Shown: positions 33,413 through 46,823, counted from the stretch's first letter. The stretch is 64,000 nucleotides of DNA from Rotaria sp. Silwood1 (GCA_905250075.1 CAJNOP010000281.1:62001-126000); one strand, 5' to 3'. The notes: generated by a model from the letters alone, not told the origin. Program-made: numbers and translations.

Positions 33413-33460
33413 GTGTGGATGTGAATATATACAAAGATGGTAGTCACACATCCACACTCA
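33411..33460. repeat. Telomere-like hairpin module
   Basis: GGTGTGGATGTGAA is followed by a spacer of about 20 bp and GTCACACATCCACACTCA. Its left arm abuts the right end of the GGCC-rich element. Confidence 0.55.
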
Positions 33461-34524
33461 AATCAATTAATTCCATAGTGTACAAAAATGAGAGTAAACA
33501 AATATCTTTCTTATAGATATTCTGATAGACAATTGTCCTGTGCTACAGCAATACAAAAAGAACAATCATTATTTTTTATTGTGTTAGAAGAATTTCCTTT
33601 GTTGTCTTTTTTATTGATCGGGAGATTTATGATGAAAATGATATGAGTCACACAATTTTCTTTTTCTGACCACGAACAAACTTAGTTTATTAAAGATAAT
33701 TAATATTTTAATAGTAAATGTAAGTTTTCCTTGTTTTTTTTTAATTAATTAATAAAATCATCAATAGATCGAAAATTCGATCAATATGTGTTATTTTGTC
33801 GTTTTCATGCTGATGAATTCTTTTTTATCCAATTTTAATAGAAATGTGTAAATTATTTGAAAATAAATTTTTCAAATTGATCAATAGATAGTATAGAAAC
33901 AAACCTAGATTATCGAACTGATAACCCATTTAATATGGAAAATGTAATAGATAAACAAAATTTGTTTGTAAATGATTTTGTTTTTTGTTGGTCAAGTAAA
34001 TGAAAATAAAGAGTTTTAGATATCTATTGTTTTTATAGTTCTTCTATTACTAGTTGTTAATCCGCCTCTTCTCTTTATGGTACATATATACAATCTCCAT
34101 GTCAATTGTGAATATTAATTAAGAGAAAAAGAAATTTAAAGTATCTCTACCAAAAAATTGATCAGATTTATTTCTGTGGAGTTAAGGAGAAAAGTGAAAT
34201 GGACTCACTTTCTAAGCTATTTTGTTTTTAATACTTCTAAATATTTTCAACAACTCTATATGTAACGAAACTAAAATGTGCAAATATTTTTGAATACTTT
34301 GAAGTATACTTGTTCTAAATGGTCCAAATCTGCTAGTTTTTAATCCTTTTCTAGCTGAATTCAAGAAGAAACCTATGAGATAAAATGTTATGAGAGATCT
34401 CCGCAATTCGTTGAACTTTTTTGAATGTCCGAAACAGTAGAAATTCGGTGCAAGTCTCTAAGATTGATTTCGCATTAATTCACTTGGCTCATTTCTACTT
34501 ATTGAGAAAGAACTCTTCGCTTAG
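33461..34524. other. AT-rich DNA, nothing recognised
   Basis: Homopolymer-rich with no coding or structural signal that I can support. Confidence 0.45.
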
Positions 34525-37500
34525 TTTATCTTCTTAAAACCATACAGAAATAAGGCTGATCAAGTTCTTATAGAGAATTTCGCTGGGCATCTTCTGGGAA
34601 AACAATCAGATGTGAGAGTTGAAAAAAAAAGTTATAGTCGAAATATTGAAAAGCTCATTCTTCCAGTCGTTACAAATTCGAATGAACTATTATCTAATTC
34701 TTCTTTTAAAGCTCAAGTTTTCTAATTTAGTTAATTTTTCTTTTCTAATGGTATAAAATATCTAAATACTAAACTTGAAGATCTTTATAAATTATATAAT
34801 AAAGGTAACAATCACTTAAATAAAACGAGAGAAAAGTAATTTTCAAATAGTCCCACGAATTTATTTTCTCTAGGAGAAATTCTAAGATCAAACGAATGCA
34901 ATGAAACATCTACTAGAAAAAAACATCGAAAAACGCAAGTAAAATTTGAATTAACTCAAACAACTAAAATATAATGATTAAAAGCACTAACACATGAACT
35001 AATTGATCTTTCAAAATCGCACACTCTAACAAAAGATTCTATTCCACAAACTATACTTGTCTATGTTATATGCTTTGATGATAAAGAACTTGTTTATGAG
35101 GTTTATTAAAATATTCATTCTTAATTTTTAGATTTGAATCTATTCACTAAGTAGAAATAATCTAATATATTAATATAGAAGAATACGAGAATTAATCATA
35201 CTATTAAGATACTCGTTCACTCAAGAAATTACAACGCAGTTTCAATTAACAAATTTTTCTTTTAACAATTTAAAACTATTCTTCAAAAAAATCTTAGATA
35301 ATTCAACCAACTATAGTGTTAAATAAAGTAATTTACATAGTATTCGAAGTATTATTATATGATGCGATGATATCTTTCTTTATTCAGATCGTAAACATTT
35401 AACAATTTAATATATTAGTTAAACAATGACGGTAATGATAAGAGAAAATTTTCTTTATTCTGATCCAGACATAAACTGCACACTGTAGTAGACAAAAAAA
35501 ATGTTTTTGTAATGCATTTTTTATTCTTTAAACTTAAGATACAGTGCAATTCAATTGACTTCCACTGTTCAAATAAATTTACTTATGAAATGTGTAGATA
35601 ATCTTGATAGATTAAAAGAAAAAATTCTAAGTTAATCTACTGGGAAAAGAGAGACTGTAGAAAGATTCAAATACTGCATTCAACTCAACTCTTTAATAGG
35701 GAGACTTCTACAAATTAACAGAATTATTTCTGATATTGATTGAGAAAGAATTTTAGAAATTATTTTATCTGACTTGAAAAAAAATAAGATTTGCAGCGAC
35801 CTTAGCTATTTGTAATTCTGGAACGTGAAAAGATGTATAATTAAAATATTAGCAGCTCTAACGAATAGTCTGCAAGTAGATTATAAGAAGGTATTTAATT
35901 AATATTTAAAACAATTCGAACAAGAGCATAATGTTGACGATTGAATAAATCACATTTACGAAGAGAGTAAAGTCGAGAGAAAATGTTCAGAATGATGTAA
36001 CGAAGATTCCATAACGATCATTAGTAATTTATTTGAACTAAAAATTTCGAATGAAAATAGTTAATTGTATGATTATTAATAATTACCTTCAATGTAACTC
36101 TAGCAAATGTTTAAATGAAATTCAATTTAAAAATTATGTTAATATAATAAATAATTCGCAAAATGGAAGAGATTTGAAACTTGCAGCACTAGATTCATAG
36201 TCTTGACTGTTGAAAAAAAAGCTGTTAGCACAATCCCTTGTGGGATTAAAATGTGAAATACGATGAAGCTATTGTTGCTAATCAACTGAAAATTGTTTTA
36301 TTTGTACTAGTTTGGAACACATTTCTTCATGATCATTTATTTTGTATCCTCAAGCACTTCTATAAGAAAGTAGTTTCTATATTCTAATGAGATGTTACTG
36401 ATATATGATCTGTAATGGTCTCTAAAAACCGCCTATCACAGTCTGTGAGGATGGCTACAAATTTCTACCATATATACTTTAACACTCCTTTTAGATTGTG
36501 TTTCACAAAAACAAAGACTTATTTAACGTTGCGATCCAAACTCTTGTCGAAGATATTAACAAAGACAATGATAAATTTGATAATTTTGTTATTTTAGTCT
36601 TAGGAATAGTTTCTGAATGACAAAGTGATCTTAGAGATTGATAGACTATCAAACAAATTATTAGAAGATCGAGTAATAATTAGAGAAAGAACTAATATTA
36701 ACTTTGAGAAAAACGTCGCATGATAATTACAATTGTCAATCAATTATCATTCAAATCTTTATCATGTCTTTGAAAAAGTATGCTAAAATAAACAGATACA
36801 TATTTTATCAGAGAAATCTTTATATTTAGATATTGAAACTAATGATATTAAACATTCAGTTTTAGTTGAACTAAATGAGCACATAGAAAATAGAATATAC
36901 GATGTTCCACCTATGCAACTGTTGCTTATGTTCGAGGCTTAGCAACATTGTCATCAATTAACGAATCTACCATGGCAAGTTATGTCGCTTCTTTTTACCA
37001 ACAGTTTGTATATTTGAAGATTTGAAATTAGTCGAAGAAAATTTTGTCAATATAATTAGTCAATAAAAATATTTTATATGTATTATTTAACGAAGCTATA
37101 AATAGTCAATTTGAAGATGATGCTTTTCAAATTTTCAACTATATTCTATTGCTTGAAAACCACCATCAACCAAAAAGTACTTCGTAACTATTCATCGAAT
37201 AAATATCTTATTCGAGAAGATACCATTTTTGCATTAGAAAATGTAGTTAGTATGTCTGAATTTTCTAATCAAGTTTTAAAAGTATTTGAAAACATGATTT
37301 ATAATAATACAAATCATTAATGAAAACATTCTACATATTATTGCTGATAATCTTTATTTATCTAACGATAATAAACTATATAAAAAATCAGTTTATCTGC
37401 TGCATATTAACAATAATAATGAAGATATATCGAACGAAATATTTGATATATTAGAAAAAGAAAGAACTAATCTTGTTATTAGTTCATTTTTACCAGATGT

Positions 37501-39060
37501 TCATAATGCTATCTCTTATTTACATGAAAAAAAACTAAAGACGATCCAAGATTAACACTCAATGACTTTCGAGTGATAAGTTAAATGAAGAAATCTTAAG
37601 AATTTTATCGAATATTTCAAATAATTGATAAATGATATTTAATGATGGAATCAATAAACTTGTTAGAAGATTCGATTCTAAACAAGTACAACATCACTTA
37701 CTTTAAATATTTGAAAATTCAGTTAAAAATAATCAGAATATACGAACTTAGCTTTCATTAAAATTAGAAAGAGAGAATTGGAAAATACATTCATGTCTGA
37801 TTAAATACTATTTATTTTTCTTCTTCAAGAACAAAAAAATAAAAATAAAAACTATTCGAAAACAATAATCTGTAAAATTTTAGATAAGCTTTCAAGCATA
37901 GAAATTCCATTGATTATGCATCAATGTTTTTCTGTCACTTGTTCAGTCATCGAAATAAAGAATTATAATATTTTAAATACAATTCTAATATTCTTTTTCA
38001 TCGAATTTTCGGTACGAGTATAATTCATCATGTTCAAAAGGCTTTAATTTATGCTCTTATAATAGATAATCAAGATATTTTTTCTTCGAAATATTGACGA
38101 ATTTAAAACATTTATATCAATTCGTTTAGTTGAGCTGAAAAAATAAAAATAGAGAAGTTCTCCTATGTTTCACAACAACTATTATTTGTGATGAAAATAT
38201 GAAACAGGAAATTAATATGTTATTGTATACTTCGAAATTAGAAAAAAGTCAGAAATATCCGTATGAACTTGCTAATTTAAAGTGGAACTTAGCTGATCAA
38301 TTCCTAGATAAATTGATTGAGTTTGATGAGACTCAATTATTTAAACAAAATTTTGACGAAATCAATTGTATCGTTAAATAATTGTTCAGAATTAATCAGC
38401 GGAGCTCTTAAAAATTTATAAAACGATCAAAATATTATGTTGCCTATTGATGATAGTTGAAACTGCTGAGGTAGAAAGAAAAATTACAGACGCAATTATA
38501 TTACTCATTGTTGTTCAAGACAAAACCGAAGAACTACTAGATTATATTGAAATCAATTTCTAAAACACAAATGATTTCAGAAGCATTAAAAGATCAAATG
38601 TAATTATTCGCGAAAATTGATCCTAGAATGAGTATCGATCTAATCATTTTTGGCGAATTTTCATCTAAAAATGTAACAAAAATTGCATAATGGTCAAACA
38701 TTTTCTGATCTATATGTTGAAAAGTTATTTTCGATTCAAATTCCAAAGAATAATGAGCAAAATAATTTCAATAGAAATTTAGAACAAGAATTGATCAATA
38801 TTTATGCCTTAATTTGAATGGAAAGTCCTAATTATTCTTTAAATTAATTAATCGTTGATAGCTTAGCAAAAAAAATGTCATTATATCTAAAACAATAAAA
38901 AATTTATCAAAAACACCCAATGTCAAGGAAATCATTTTCTCAGTGTGTTAGACTTTTTCATAGACATTTTAGATAGGGATGATAAGTTTCATTCCGATAT
39001 ACTTGTGTATATTGCTCTGGCATTTGAAGCTATAGAAATGTTAAAATAAGAACCTTTGGA
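34525..39060 (+). pseudogene. Long AT-rich tract of decayed coding sequence, family unknown
   Basis: The plus strand reads as many protein-like segments in changing frames with frequent stops. Examples are 34525-34735 (FLKPYRNKADQVLIENFAGH, then NIEKLILPVVTNSNELL), about 34980-35110 (LKALTHELIDLSKSHTL, TILVYVICFDDKELVYEVY), 37111-37320 and 38199-38381 (MKQEINMLLYTSKLEKSQKY, LADQFLDKLIEFDETQLF). The consistent strand, helical Leu/Glu/Lys/Asn-rich texture and 4.5-kb length suggest one large ancient gene or element rather than chance frames. No domain was recognised, so the family is unknown. Confidence 0.35.
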
Positions 39061-39170
39061 AAGCAATCTTTTTTAATAATGAGGAAAAGTTTTGTTGTCG
39101 ATCATCTCGAGGTTTAACAGCAGCATAGGAAAGAGATTCTAAGTACATAAGGACAATATGATCCTGGAAC

Positions 39171-39244
39171 CAGGTGTGAGGTGTGGATTGAAAGGAAGAA
39201 ACACTCATACCACTTACCCACACCCAAAGCCACACAACCACACC
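39171..39244. repeat. Telomere-like hairpin module
   Basis: CAGGTGTGAGGTGTGGATTG is followed by a spacer of about 22 bp and CATACCACTTACCCACACCC, then CCACACAACCACACC. The plus frame at 39181-39393 is a by-product. Confidence 0.6.
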
Positions 39245-40820
39245 AGAAAAAGAAATGTCAAAACAAAGATTTTTCAAAAACTTTCAGGAAAAAAGTCATC
39301 GATAGAAAAACATGTCAGTCATATATAAAAACAGCAAAAAAAAGAATTTGGGTATATGATTGTGGATGTGTAGATGTGGCTATCACTATATAGCTTTGTT
39401 ATGGATAAGTGGTAGAGTGCTTTTTAACCTTTAACTCAAAGTCTCAATAAATCATTAGTAAACTAGTGCGTTTCACCTCTCCTATACAGGTAGAATGAGA
39501 AAGAAACAGATCATATTGTATGAAGAAAAAAGAGAAACAATTATTGATGAGAGTAGCGTTCCTAGGACAATACAATCAACTTACCCTAACATCTTGGTAC
39601 AATCTTCCATAGCATTCTTTTTTTCTAAAGAATAATGTCTATACTGACAACACTTAACTTCTTTAATAGCTAAATAACTAACAATAAAATAAAAGTTTTT
39701 GTCAAACTTGTTTAACTCAGTTGCTTATGTTGAGGTTCGAATAGTATAGATAAAATTTGTTTACAATGAAATATGTATATCCTTAGCATAGCTATTAATC
39801 ACAAGCTAACTTCAATGAATATAGTTGTCTGCGAAGAAATATTTTATAGAACTAAACAGAAGTCGAATACAGATTCATTTTTTTTCTTTGTGTCTTTGTC
39901 AAAAAATTCTGTTAGCCCTTTTTCAAAAAAGAAATACGTTTTTAGGTTCAGCAGGAATATTTCATACAACAAATCTCGCCATATATACCTGAATATATAT
40001 ATATATTTTCTTCAATAATGAACGTGTTGTTGTTTTTTCTAGAGATATATTTTTGGATTTCTAGAAGACATTTCAACGATGAAGAGATCTTTTAATCAAT
40101 ATAAAATGGAATTTTATCTAATGTGTTTCTATGTTAGAAAGAAACTCTCTTCATTTGTGATCTGTGCAAATTTGCACTGCATCTATTAGAGCCTTTGATC
40201 ATGAAAACGTTTTTATCGTGTAGAGAGCATAAGTTTTCTATTAAGAAATGCGTTTCTCAACATATTGTTCTTTCCTATTGACTGTTTCTTAAGATTTTTC
40301 TAATAGGAAACTGGCATATCGCTAGGATGATGAGAGATGCAACATATTACTTACACTGAACTGAGATATGGATATAAATACTGCAAAAATCAATTGGTTG
40401 CAGAAATTATTCTAAAAAAATTGATTTACAGACAGTCTTCTTCTTTTGTATCGATGAATTTAGGAAAACTTTTACTTTGAACTTCCAAAATGAAACGAAG
40501 CTTCTTTTGTGTATTTGAATCGTCTTTATGAACACGGTATTATTATTGTCAACGAAAAATATTTCAAATATTAAAGTTGAATGAAAAATTTTCAATTTCG
40601 ACACAATTAGTCTTTGGATAGATCAGATGACTTGAGAAGTACTTGTTAAAGTGAGTTTTCATCGTAAATATTTGAAACTGTGGTGAATTCTTAGTCAAAC
40701 ATTAAAACAGATCTGATAAACTTTATTTATTATATGTTCAATAATAATTTAAAATCAATCAATAATTTTAAGGTAAACTTTCATGAAGATTAAAAATATG
40801 TTCAAGAAATCTTTCACCAA
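39245..40820. other. AT-rich DNA, nothing recognised
   Basis: Only chance-sized frames on both strands (39773-40018, 40407-40604). A tRNA A-box-like string near 39400 (GTGGTAGAGTGC) has no matching B box and is not called. Confidence 0.4.
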
Positions 40821-40895
40821 GGCTGTGGATGTGGGTGTCGATGTGGGTGTGTCGGTATGGATGTGAATGAAGAAAATAGATGCACACCCACACTC
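40821..40895. repeat. Telomere-like hairpin module
   Basis: The G-rich arm GGCTGTGGATGTGGGTGTCG, ATGTGGGTGTGTCGG is followed by a spacer of about 25 bp and GCACACCCACACTCA. Confidence 0.65.
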
Positions 40896-41530
40896 AGAAT
40901 TATACTCTATTCATTAGCATCGGTGCTCGACCTTTTCACAACGAGTTGAGTACCATTCAGATCTTTTATCTTCTATGGAATCTGTCGATTTGCTGTTTTT
41001 TTTGTCTGTAAGATGTGTCTAATTTCAGTAGTATGAGTCTCACTTGAACGGCACATTTTTATTGTTTATGATCGTTTTCTCGTATCGAAAGGGAGACACC
41101 TATCATTCTTGCTTTTTATGTTACATGGTTCTGTATTTATGCTTTGTAATTACCCTTCTTATATGAATTATCCTATAATAAGCATGTGAAAATTTGTTGT
41201 TCATTATATGTCTTCAAAACAGGCGAAAACACAGTGGAATGGCTTTTCAAGTCATGACTATATCAGATGCCTTTTTATAACCATTTTTTGTTTCTTTTTA
41301 TGTTGTAAGCCTCTTTAATTTAGCTAGCTGCACTGATGGGACAGAAAAAACATTGGAATATTGTAATTTTATCTCCTATGTGAATTCTCTTTGTCTGCCT
41401 TTTCTATGTTTCGTGTCATTGCCAGAAATTTGGATGTAATTTACCAAAACCATATATCGTTTTAAATTTCAACTCACGGCTACGATGCCATGAAATGGTT
41501 AAATACACGCATGACTCCACCATTAAGTAA

Positions 41531-41610
41531 GGGTGTGGGTGTGCTTGTGGTTCTAAATTGTGTATTAGTACCCACACCCACACCCACACCCACACCCACA
41601 CCCACACCCT
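41531..41610. repeat. Telomere-like hairpin module with a regular C-rich arm
   Basis: GGGTGTGGGTGTGCTTGTGG forms a short G-rich arm. After a spacer of about 20 bp comes an almost perfect run of CCCACA units (about seven) at 41570-41610. The C-rich arm is longer and cleaner than the G-rich arm. Confidence 0.8.
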
Positions 41611-42700
41611 CCAAATTAGTATAAGACGATTCAATATATGAATGTGCACTACTTGCTGAACAATAAATACCACATTTTAACTTCGACATATTATACAGAA
41701 TTCGTTTCGTTATGTGGGGGTCAATTGAAAATACACAACGAAGAGGAAACAGAGCATAAAAAACCATATGATAGATCGTTATATTATTTTTTTTTAAAAC
41801 TTATGTAAAGATTAACTGTAAAGAAACCATGCATTGTATATTCTTGACAATGTTTTTTCGATGAAATGTAGATTGTTTTTAATATTATCTTTTACACGTA
41901 ATGTTATATTTGGTACATTTCGTTTGTTAGCTTTTTTCTACAAACTATCTTATAAAATATCCAAGTGCTTGTAGGAACTTACAACCAACAGACACATGTA
42001 AGTGTAGTAGGATGACAGATTCAGTCTGCCAGTCATTTCCTCTGTTCTCATTAAAGGCTATCATAATAGAATGAGTCCTTGTGTGTTAAGAAGTCACTCA
42101 AACATTTGGTATTTCACCAATTTCATGCAAATGAAAGAGACATGAGTACAATCCACTATGAGTTAATGGTCTGCTAGTGTATCGAAGATAGAAACTACTG
42201 ACCAACATGAATGCAATGTCGTATTAACGTCAGCAAAGTTAGCATCAGATTCGATAATTCTCGTCCAAATTCGTCTCCTTATCTGTGCTATTGTTCTAGT
42301 TGGTAGTGCTTGATGCAGAATTTTATGCTGAATCCAATGATACTATTTTCAGGGGGTCATCGGGAGAAAAATAGAAGTTTCTCAGGAAAAATGCATACAG
42401 GATCCCATTCTCAGAAGTATTTTCTGTTTGGATTCGAATTTCTACGAGTAATTCTCGACTTGGTGATGGTGATGGTGATGAAGGATGAATAGGATTCTAC
42501 ATCGATTGAAAGTGCTCAGTTCATAGGTGTGGAATCGCATTCTATGAGATCTCTATTCATCTGAGGGATGGGAATGTGTGAATCCGATGGGCTGCCACTT
42601 ATGGAAATCCGATCCAATGTCATTTGATTTCCATAAGTTCTGACGTACTCGGGTTGCTGAATTCCGACGAAACCCGAAGGACAGACCCTCTCGAATTGAG

Positions 42701-42855
42701 GGTGTGGGTGTGGGCGTGGGCGGGGATGGAGTGTGGGTGTGGATGCAGATGGTGATCAGTAAGAGAAGTGACACCCACACCCACACCCACACCCATACCC
42801 ACACCCACACCCATACCCACACCCACACCCATACCCACACCCATACCCACACCCA
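42701..42855. repeat. Telomere-like hairpin module, long C-rich arm with CCCATA variants
   Basis: G-rich arm: GGTGTGGGTGTGGGCGTGGG, CGGGGATGGAGTGTGGGTGT. The spacer is about 35 bp (containing GATGGTGATCAGTAAG), then about 14 C-rich hexamers, mostly CCCACA with regularly placed CCCATA. The higher-order pattern (two CCCACA then one CCCATA, repeated) indicates local tandem amplification after the array formed. Confidence 0.82.
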
Positions 42856-43351
42856 ATACAATATTTTTCAAAAATAAATCATCACTTTTCAAAACGATAT
42901 GTATTTAAAATGAAGCAAGTTTACAACATCTTTTGATATCCATTCTGTGTCTCTATTTCATAAATTCCATCGATGCCTTTGTGATAATCCGCATTGACTG
43001 TACGAGGAACACAGACTTTTCGGCATTATCAAATAATACGCTTTTATTGCTGATGCTTTCTATTTTTAGTCTCTTCTCTGCTACAAGATGAATTATAAGT
43101 GATTGTCTCGCTGATCTCCTTGTTTCTATCTATCATATAATTTTTGCTTCATCTTTTTCATTTACTTTTTCTCGCTTCCTCCGATACATAATCTGCGTTT
43201 GATATAGCTATCACAAAGCTTATGTTGTCACTATTTAGAAATTAAACAATCCAACGTTTCAAATATGTATCATACATATTTTGATGAGAAATTTAGAAGC
43301 TAGAGAGAGAGAGAGAAGAATATCAGTATACTTTTATTCATCACAATCAAT

Positions 43352-45615
43352 TTATCGTTTAAATAATTTCTTTTCAAGAACAACAAATGGAGTTTCAAAA
43401 AAGATTACACTGACAGTAGCTGCAACATACACAAAGAATAAATTTGAAATATAACTGTTAAGTACTAAATGTGGTTGAAAGTAATAAGGCATTGACTGAT
43501 TATATATAGTTATAAAAAGAATAATCGTGTGAATAAGATACGCCGAATAGTTAAGACGAGCTAGAGGACTCCAAATCGACCATGAAAGAATCGTATTAAC
43601 TATTCCACCTTGATTCGTACTACATAAAAAGAGAAGCCAACCGATTACTAATGCCCAAAATGAACGAGAAAGTGTTTGATGAGCAATGTTTGCCGATCGA
43701 CTAATACCTGGTACGAAAGCATAATCTGGATACAGTACAAATATACAGGTCAAGCCAATTACGATAGCCAAGATACTTCCAAATATTTTTGTGTAGATAT
43801 TCGAACGATACGAACGGCCAGTATTGTAGACAATAAAACCAGTGAGAAGACCAATAGCATAGGGTGATATGCGACACCACGGTGTAAGGTAGACTTTCTC
43901 ATAGAGAGTAGGGCCGGTCTATAAATAAAAGAATTACTAAAAACTCTGAATGCAAGGAATTAAAACGTACCGTTTGCATGGCGGCTGCTATACGGTTAAT
44001 TTCCATATTAGGATAATAAAGAAGAATGCCGAGAATTGATCCAATGCCAACGAGAACGAATAGAGAAGCCACAATAAATGCAATAGGCTTTCGACCAATG
44101 ACAAATGGTATGAGAGCAAGTGGTGCAACCCAATGAAATTGCATATCATTATAAAGATACCACGAAACATCCAAGCACATGTCATTGATGTTAACTAGAT
44201 TACCAACGTAAAGAATGGATGCCCACCAACCGCGATGAATACAACCAGTGGATTCAAATCCTTGTACGGACGGATAGAGAGGTCCACGACCGAAGTATGG
44301 CGACAAATTAATGCTCACAAGCATGACAAGCACAAAAGTCGGTGTAAGACGAATATATCGATGAATGTAATAAAGAATAAATAGACGCAATGAAAGTTTT
44401 TTTTTTGCGACTTCTCGAGCAAAGAGAATCGCTGTTAAAAAACCGCTGAGAACAAAAAATGTGTCCACACTGAACATACTACTGATAACTAATTGAAATG
44501 CTATGCTGTGAGACCAGGCAAATCCATCGACAATATTACTTGTATAGATTAAGCAAAAAGTAATTGTATGACCAAAGATTACCCAGAAGAGTGAAAGTAC
44601 ACGGAGACCATTGAGACAATCAAAAGAATCATTATCGCTTTTCTTTTTCATTGTAAATGTACGACGTAATGTACGTATGGCTGAAAATTCTGCAATGAAA
44701 GCTACATAGCTGCTTTCAAGTACAGTTCGAATAGAACAACGTGAATGTCGTGGTAATGTCAGCAATTTATTCTCAGTTAGTTCAATATCCGAACTCTTAC
44801 TGGATTCGGTTGTGAGCGAAGCAATACGATTGACTGGTGGAAGACGACAAACAAGAACAAGATCGATGATGGTACCGATTAGTACGAGAAAACCGAGTAG
44901 AGAGAGAACAACACATGTGGCTATCGCACCACCTGATAAACGCTGTTGTTTATTAGCAGCAGCATTCGAACAAAGTAGATTATTTTCGGTCATATTGCTT
45001 TGGTTAAAAAGATTTCCAATTAATGAAACAATTGATCGACGATCGCATGACGAAGGTACACATATGCCAAGAATAAGTCCTGAAGCCAGCGATTGTTGTG
45101 GTCTCACGCCGCGTGGAAGGACTGCACCTGACAAAACATCCTCTCACAGTTTTACACATTCATAAAACAAATGATATACACTTACAATATTGACCATCGA
45201 ACATTTGTTTTAAGAATGTTCTGTTTTCTGGTTGATATAGTGGATCAAGACATTCATCATAATTACCCACCCATAAATTGTTTCCTTTGAGCAAACCAGA
45301 TGGCAAAGGCTTACCCCATGAATCCAAGAGTTTGAGTGCCCAACGTTCACGACGTAAAGCTGATTTGACTAAGAGTACAAAGTCCTGCTCGCATTTAGTT
45401 GTCGTATTATTGCTAGAAGATGGTGAGATAAATGCCAGTATTTCAGCAGGTGTGATACTGTACGACTCATAGTTAACATCGTCAAGTGTCAATCGCTGAC
45501 GTTGAAGTAGTTGCTTTATGGCCTCATTGAAACGAAGTGGTACCGTTGGATGTTCGCTCTGAGAAACGATCCTCGGTAGTGAAACGATCAAGAAAAGTAG
45601 AACGACAACAATCAT
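43352..45615 (-). CDS. Acyltransferase-3 / nose-resistant-to-fluoxetine (NRF-6)-like membrane protein
   Basis: Three minus-strand exons, 45615-45186, 45127-43971 and 43918-43352, give 717 residues. It begins with a signal peptide (MIVVVLLFLIVSLPRIVSQ). The luminal NRF domain follows: LLDSWGKPLPSGLLKGNNLW, VGNYDECLDPL, DGQYC and LGICVPSSCDRRSI. From about residue 270 there is a multi-pass acyltransferase-3 domain with CLNGLRVLSLFWVIFGHT (the conserved family His is in GHT), VDTFFVLSGFLTA, RYIRLTPTFVLVML, WWASILYVGN, WYLYNDMQFHW and, near the end, LNYSAYLIH. These blocks match the C. elegans NRF-6/NDG-4 family, linked to lipid uptake and drug transport; the acyl donor and acceptor are not known. 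The ATG at 45615 is used because the frame's upstream GTG is not a normal animal start. All three exons are intact, with introns of 58 and 52 nt, so it is probably functional. Confidence 0.92.
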
Positions 45616-46600
45616 CACAAAAGTCTTTTTGTTTATGAATTGTGTGGCGTGTGTCTGATATCGCTTGTAATGAAACGAAGAAGAGTAAGTTTGTATGTCT
45701 TTCGAAATTTGATAATAAAAGTTGACACTATTTCAGTCATCCTACCTTTTCGCGACATCATATGATAATTTAAACACTTATCATTCGTTCGATGTATAAA
45801 TAGACATGTGGGTGACGCCGCATACGCTTACATTACGAACTTTGTGTTGCAAGACGAACCTCTTCCATTTTGCCATCTGTTGGGTTAGCAAGAAAGTTTT
45901 AGAGTCGTTAAGAATGGATAATGGCTCCCAGTTGGAATCTGACTTTCTCCTTTCAATTTTATCATTTTCTTCTTTTCTCCGTAATATATGGTATATATAA
46001 TAATAGTATCGCACTTTTGATTATCATAAATATGTGGATCCATTCCGGATCATATACTAATCGATGGATTTGATCGGAATCTATCCGACGATGATAACAT
46101 ATCTTGGAAAAAAGTGGGTCTAGTGGTCGAGATAATGGTGACAGGGTCATGTGTTGCAGGTATGTAACTAATGTATGTTATAATGATAGTAGTTTACGAT
46201 CAGAAACATGTAGACTCACTATGAACCATTTAGTAATCGACGGTTCAAACCGAGTTCGATGAAACAATCTATTTTAATTAATATAGCACTTGCCTATGTC
46301 TGGAATACATAATCGTTGACGATCGTTAAAAACATATTTAAACTGATCCTGGGATAGCAGACATACTTTATTTTAAGGTCACTCTATCCCCACCACGTTA
46401 TCTTTTAATATCACATTGAAAGATATTTCATATTATTATATAGCAGCCGATAAAGCTTATATTTATTAAAGGCTATAAATCGAAGCATTGTATGGGGACA
46501 AATATTTATTTGAAAGAAAATACTAGAAGAGATAGAGAATTAAATCATAGAAAAACTATTGATCAAGAACGATGGTTCTGCTAGAAGCTATTTCGGCGTT
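45616..46600. other. 5' flank of the acyltransferase gene; no gene recognised
   Basis: Small frames at 45781-46150 have no domain. A tRNA-like A box (TAGTGGTCGAGATAATGG near 46119) and a B-box-like GGTTCAAACCG near 46243 are too far apart and do not fold as a tRNA, so none is called. Confidence 0.4.
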
Positions 46601-46723
46601 GGGTGTGGGTGTGGGTGTGGGTGTGGGTGCGGATGTGTGGGTGTGGGGTGTGGGTGTGGGTGTGGGTGTGGATGTGTGGGTGTGGGTGTGGGTGTGGGTG
46701 TGGGTGTGGGTGTGGATGTGGGT
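46601..46723. repeat. Telomere-like G-rich array running into an assembly gap
   Basis: About 20 units of TGTGGG with some GCGGA/GTGGA variants, the longest G-rich array in the window. It ends directly at a gap, so any spacer and C-rich partner arm would be inside the gap. Confidence 0.85.
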
Positions 46724-46823
46724 NNNNNNNNNNNNNNNNNNNNNNNNNNNNNNNNNNNNNNNNNNNNNNNNNNNNNNNNNNNNNNNNNNNNNNNNNNNNN
46801 NNNNNNNNNNNNNNNNNNNNNNN
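46724..46823. other. Assembly gap (100 N)
   Basis: Exactly 100 N, the conventional size for a gap of unknown length. It follows a TGTGGG array and precedes an FG-GAP coding fragment. Confidence 0.98.

Larger units (their letters stand above)
40896..43351. other. Intergenic DNA carrying two telomere-like modules
   Basis: Apart from the modules at 41531-41610 and 42701-42855, a short (GGTGAT)n-like run at 42461-42480 and a GA run near 43302, I see no gene. Frames across the modules are repeat artefacts. Confidence 0.45.

Noticed and set aside
39395..39470. Possible tRNA (GTGGTAGAGTGC resembles an A box)
   Set aside because: No B box at the right distance and no cloverleaf could be drawn.
41416..42892. 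Frames rich in Val-Trp, Val-Gly, Thr-Pro or His-Thr repeats (also at 46556-46883 and 47908-48171)
   Set aside because: Translations of the TGTGGG/CCCACA arrays, not proteins.
46115..46255. Possible tRNA or tRNA-derived SINE (A-box-like TAGTGGTCGAGA, B-box-like GGTTCAAACCG)
   Set aside because: The boxes are about 120 bp apart and stems do not pair; insufficient for a call.
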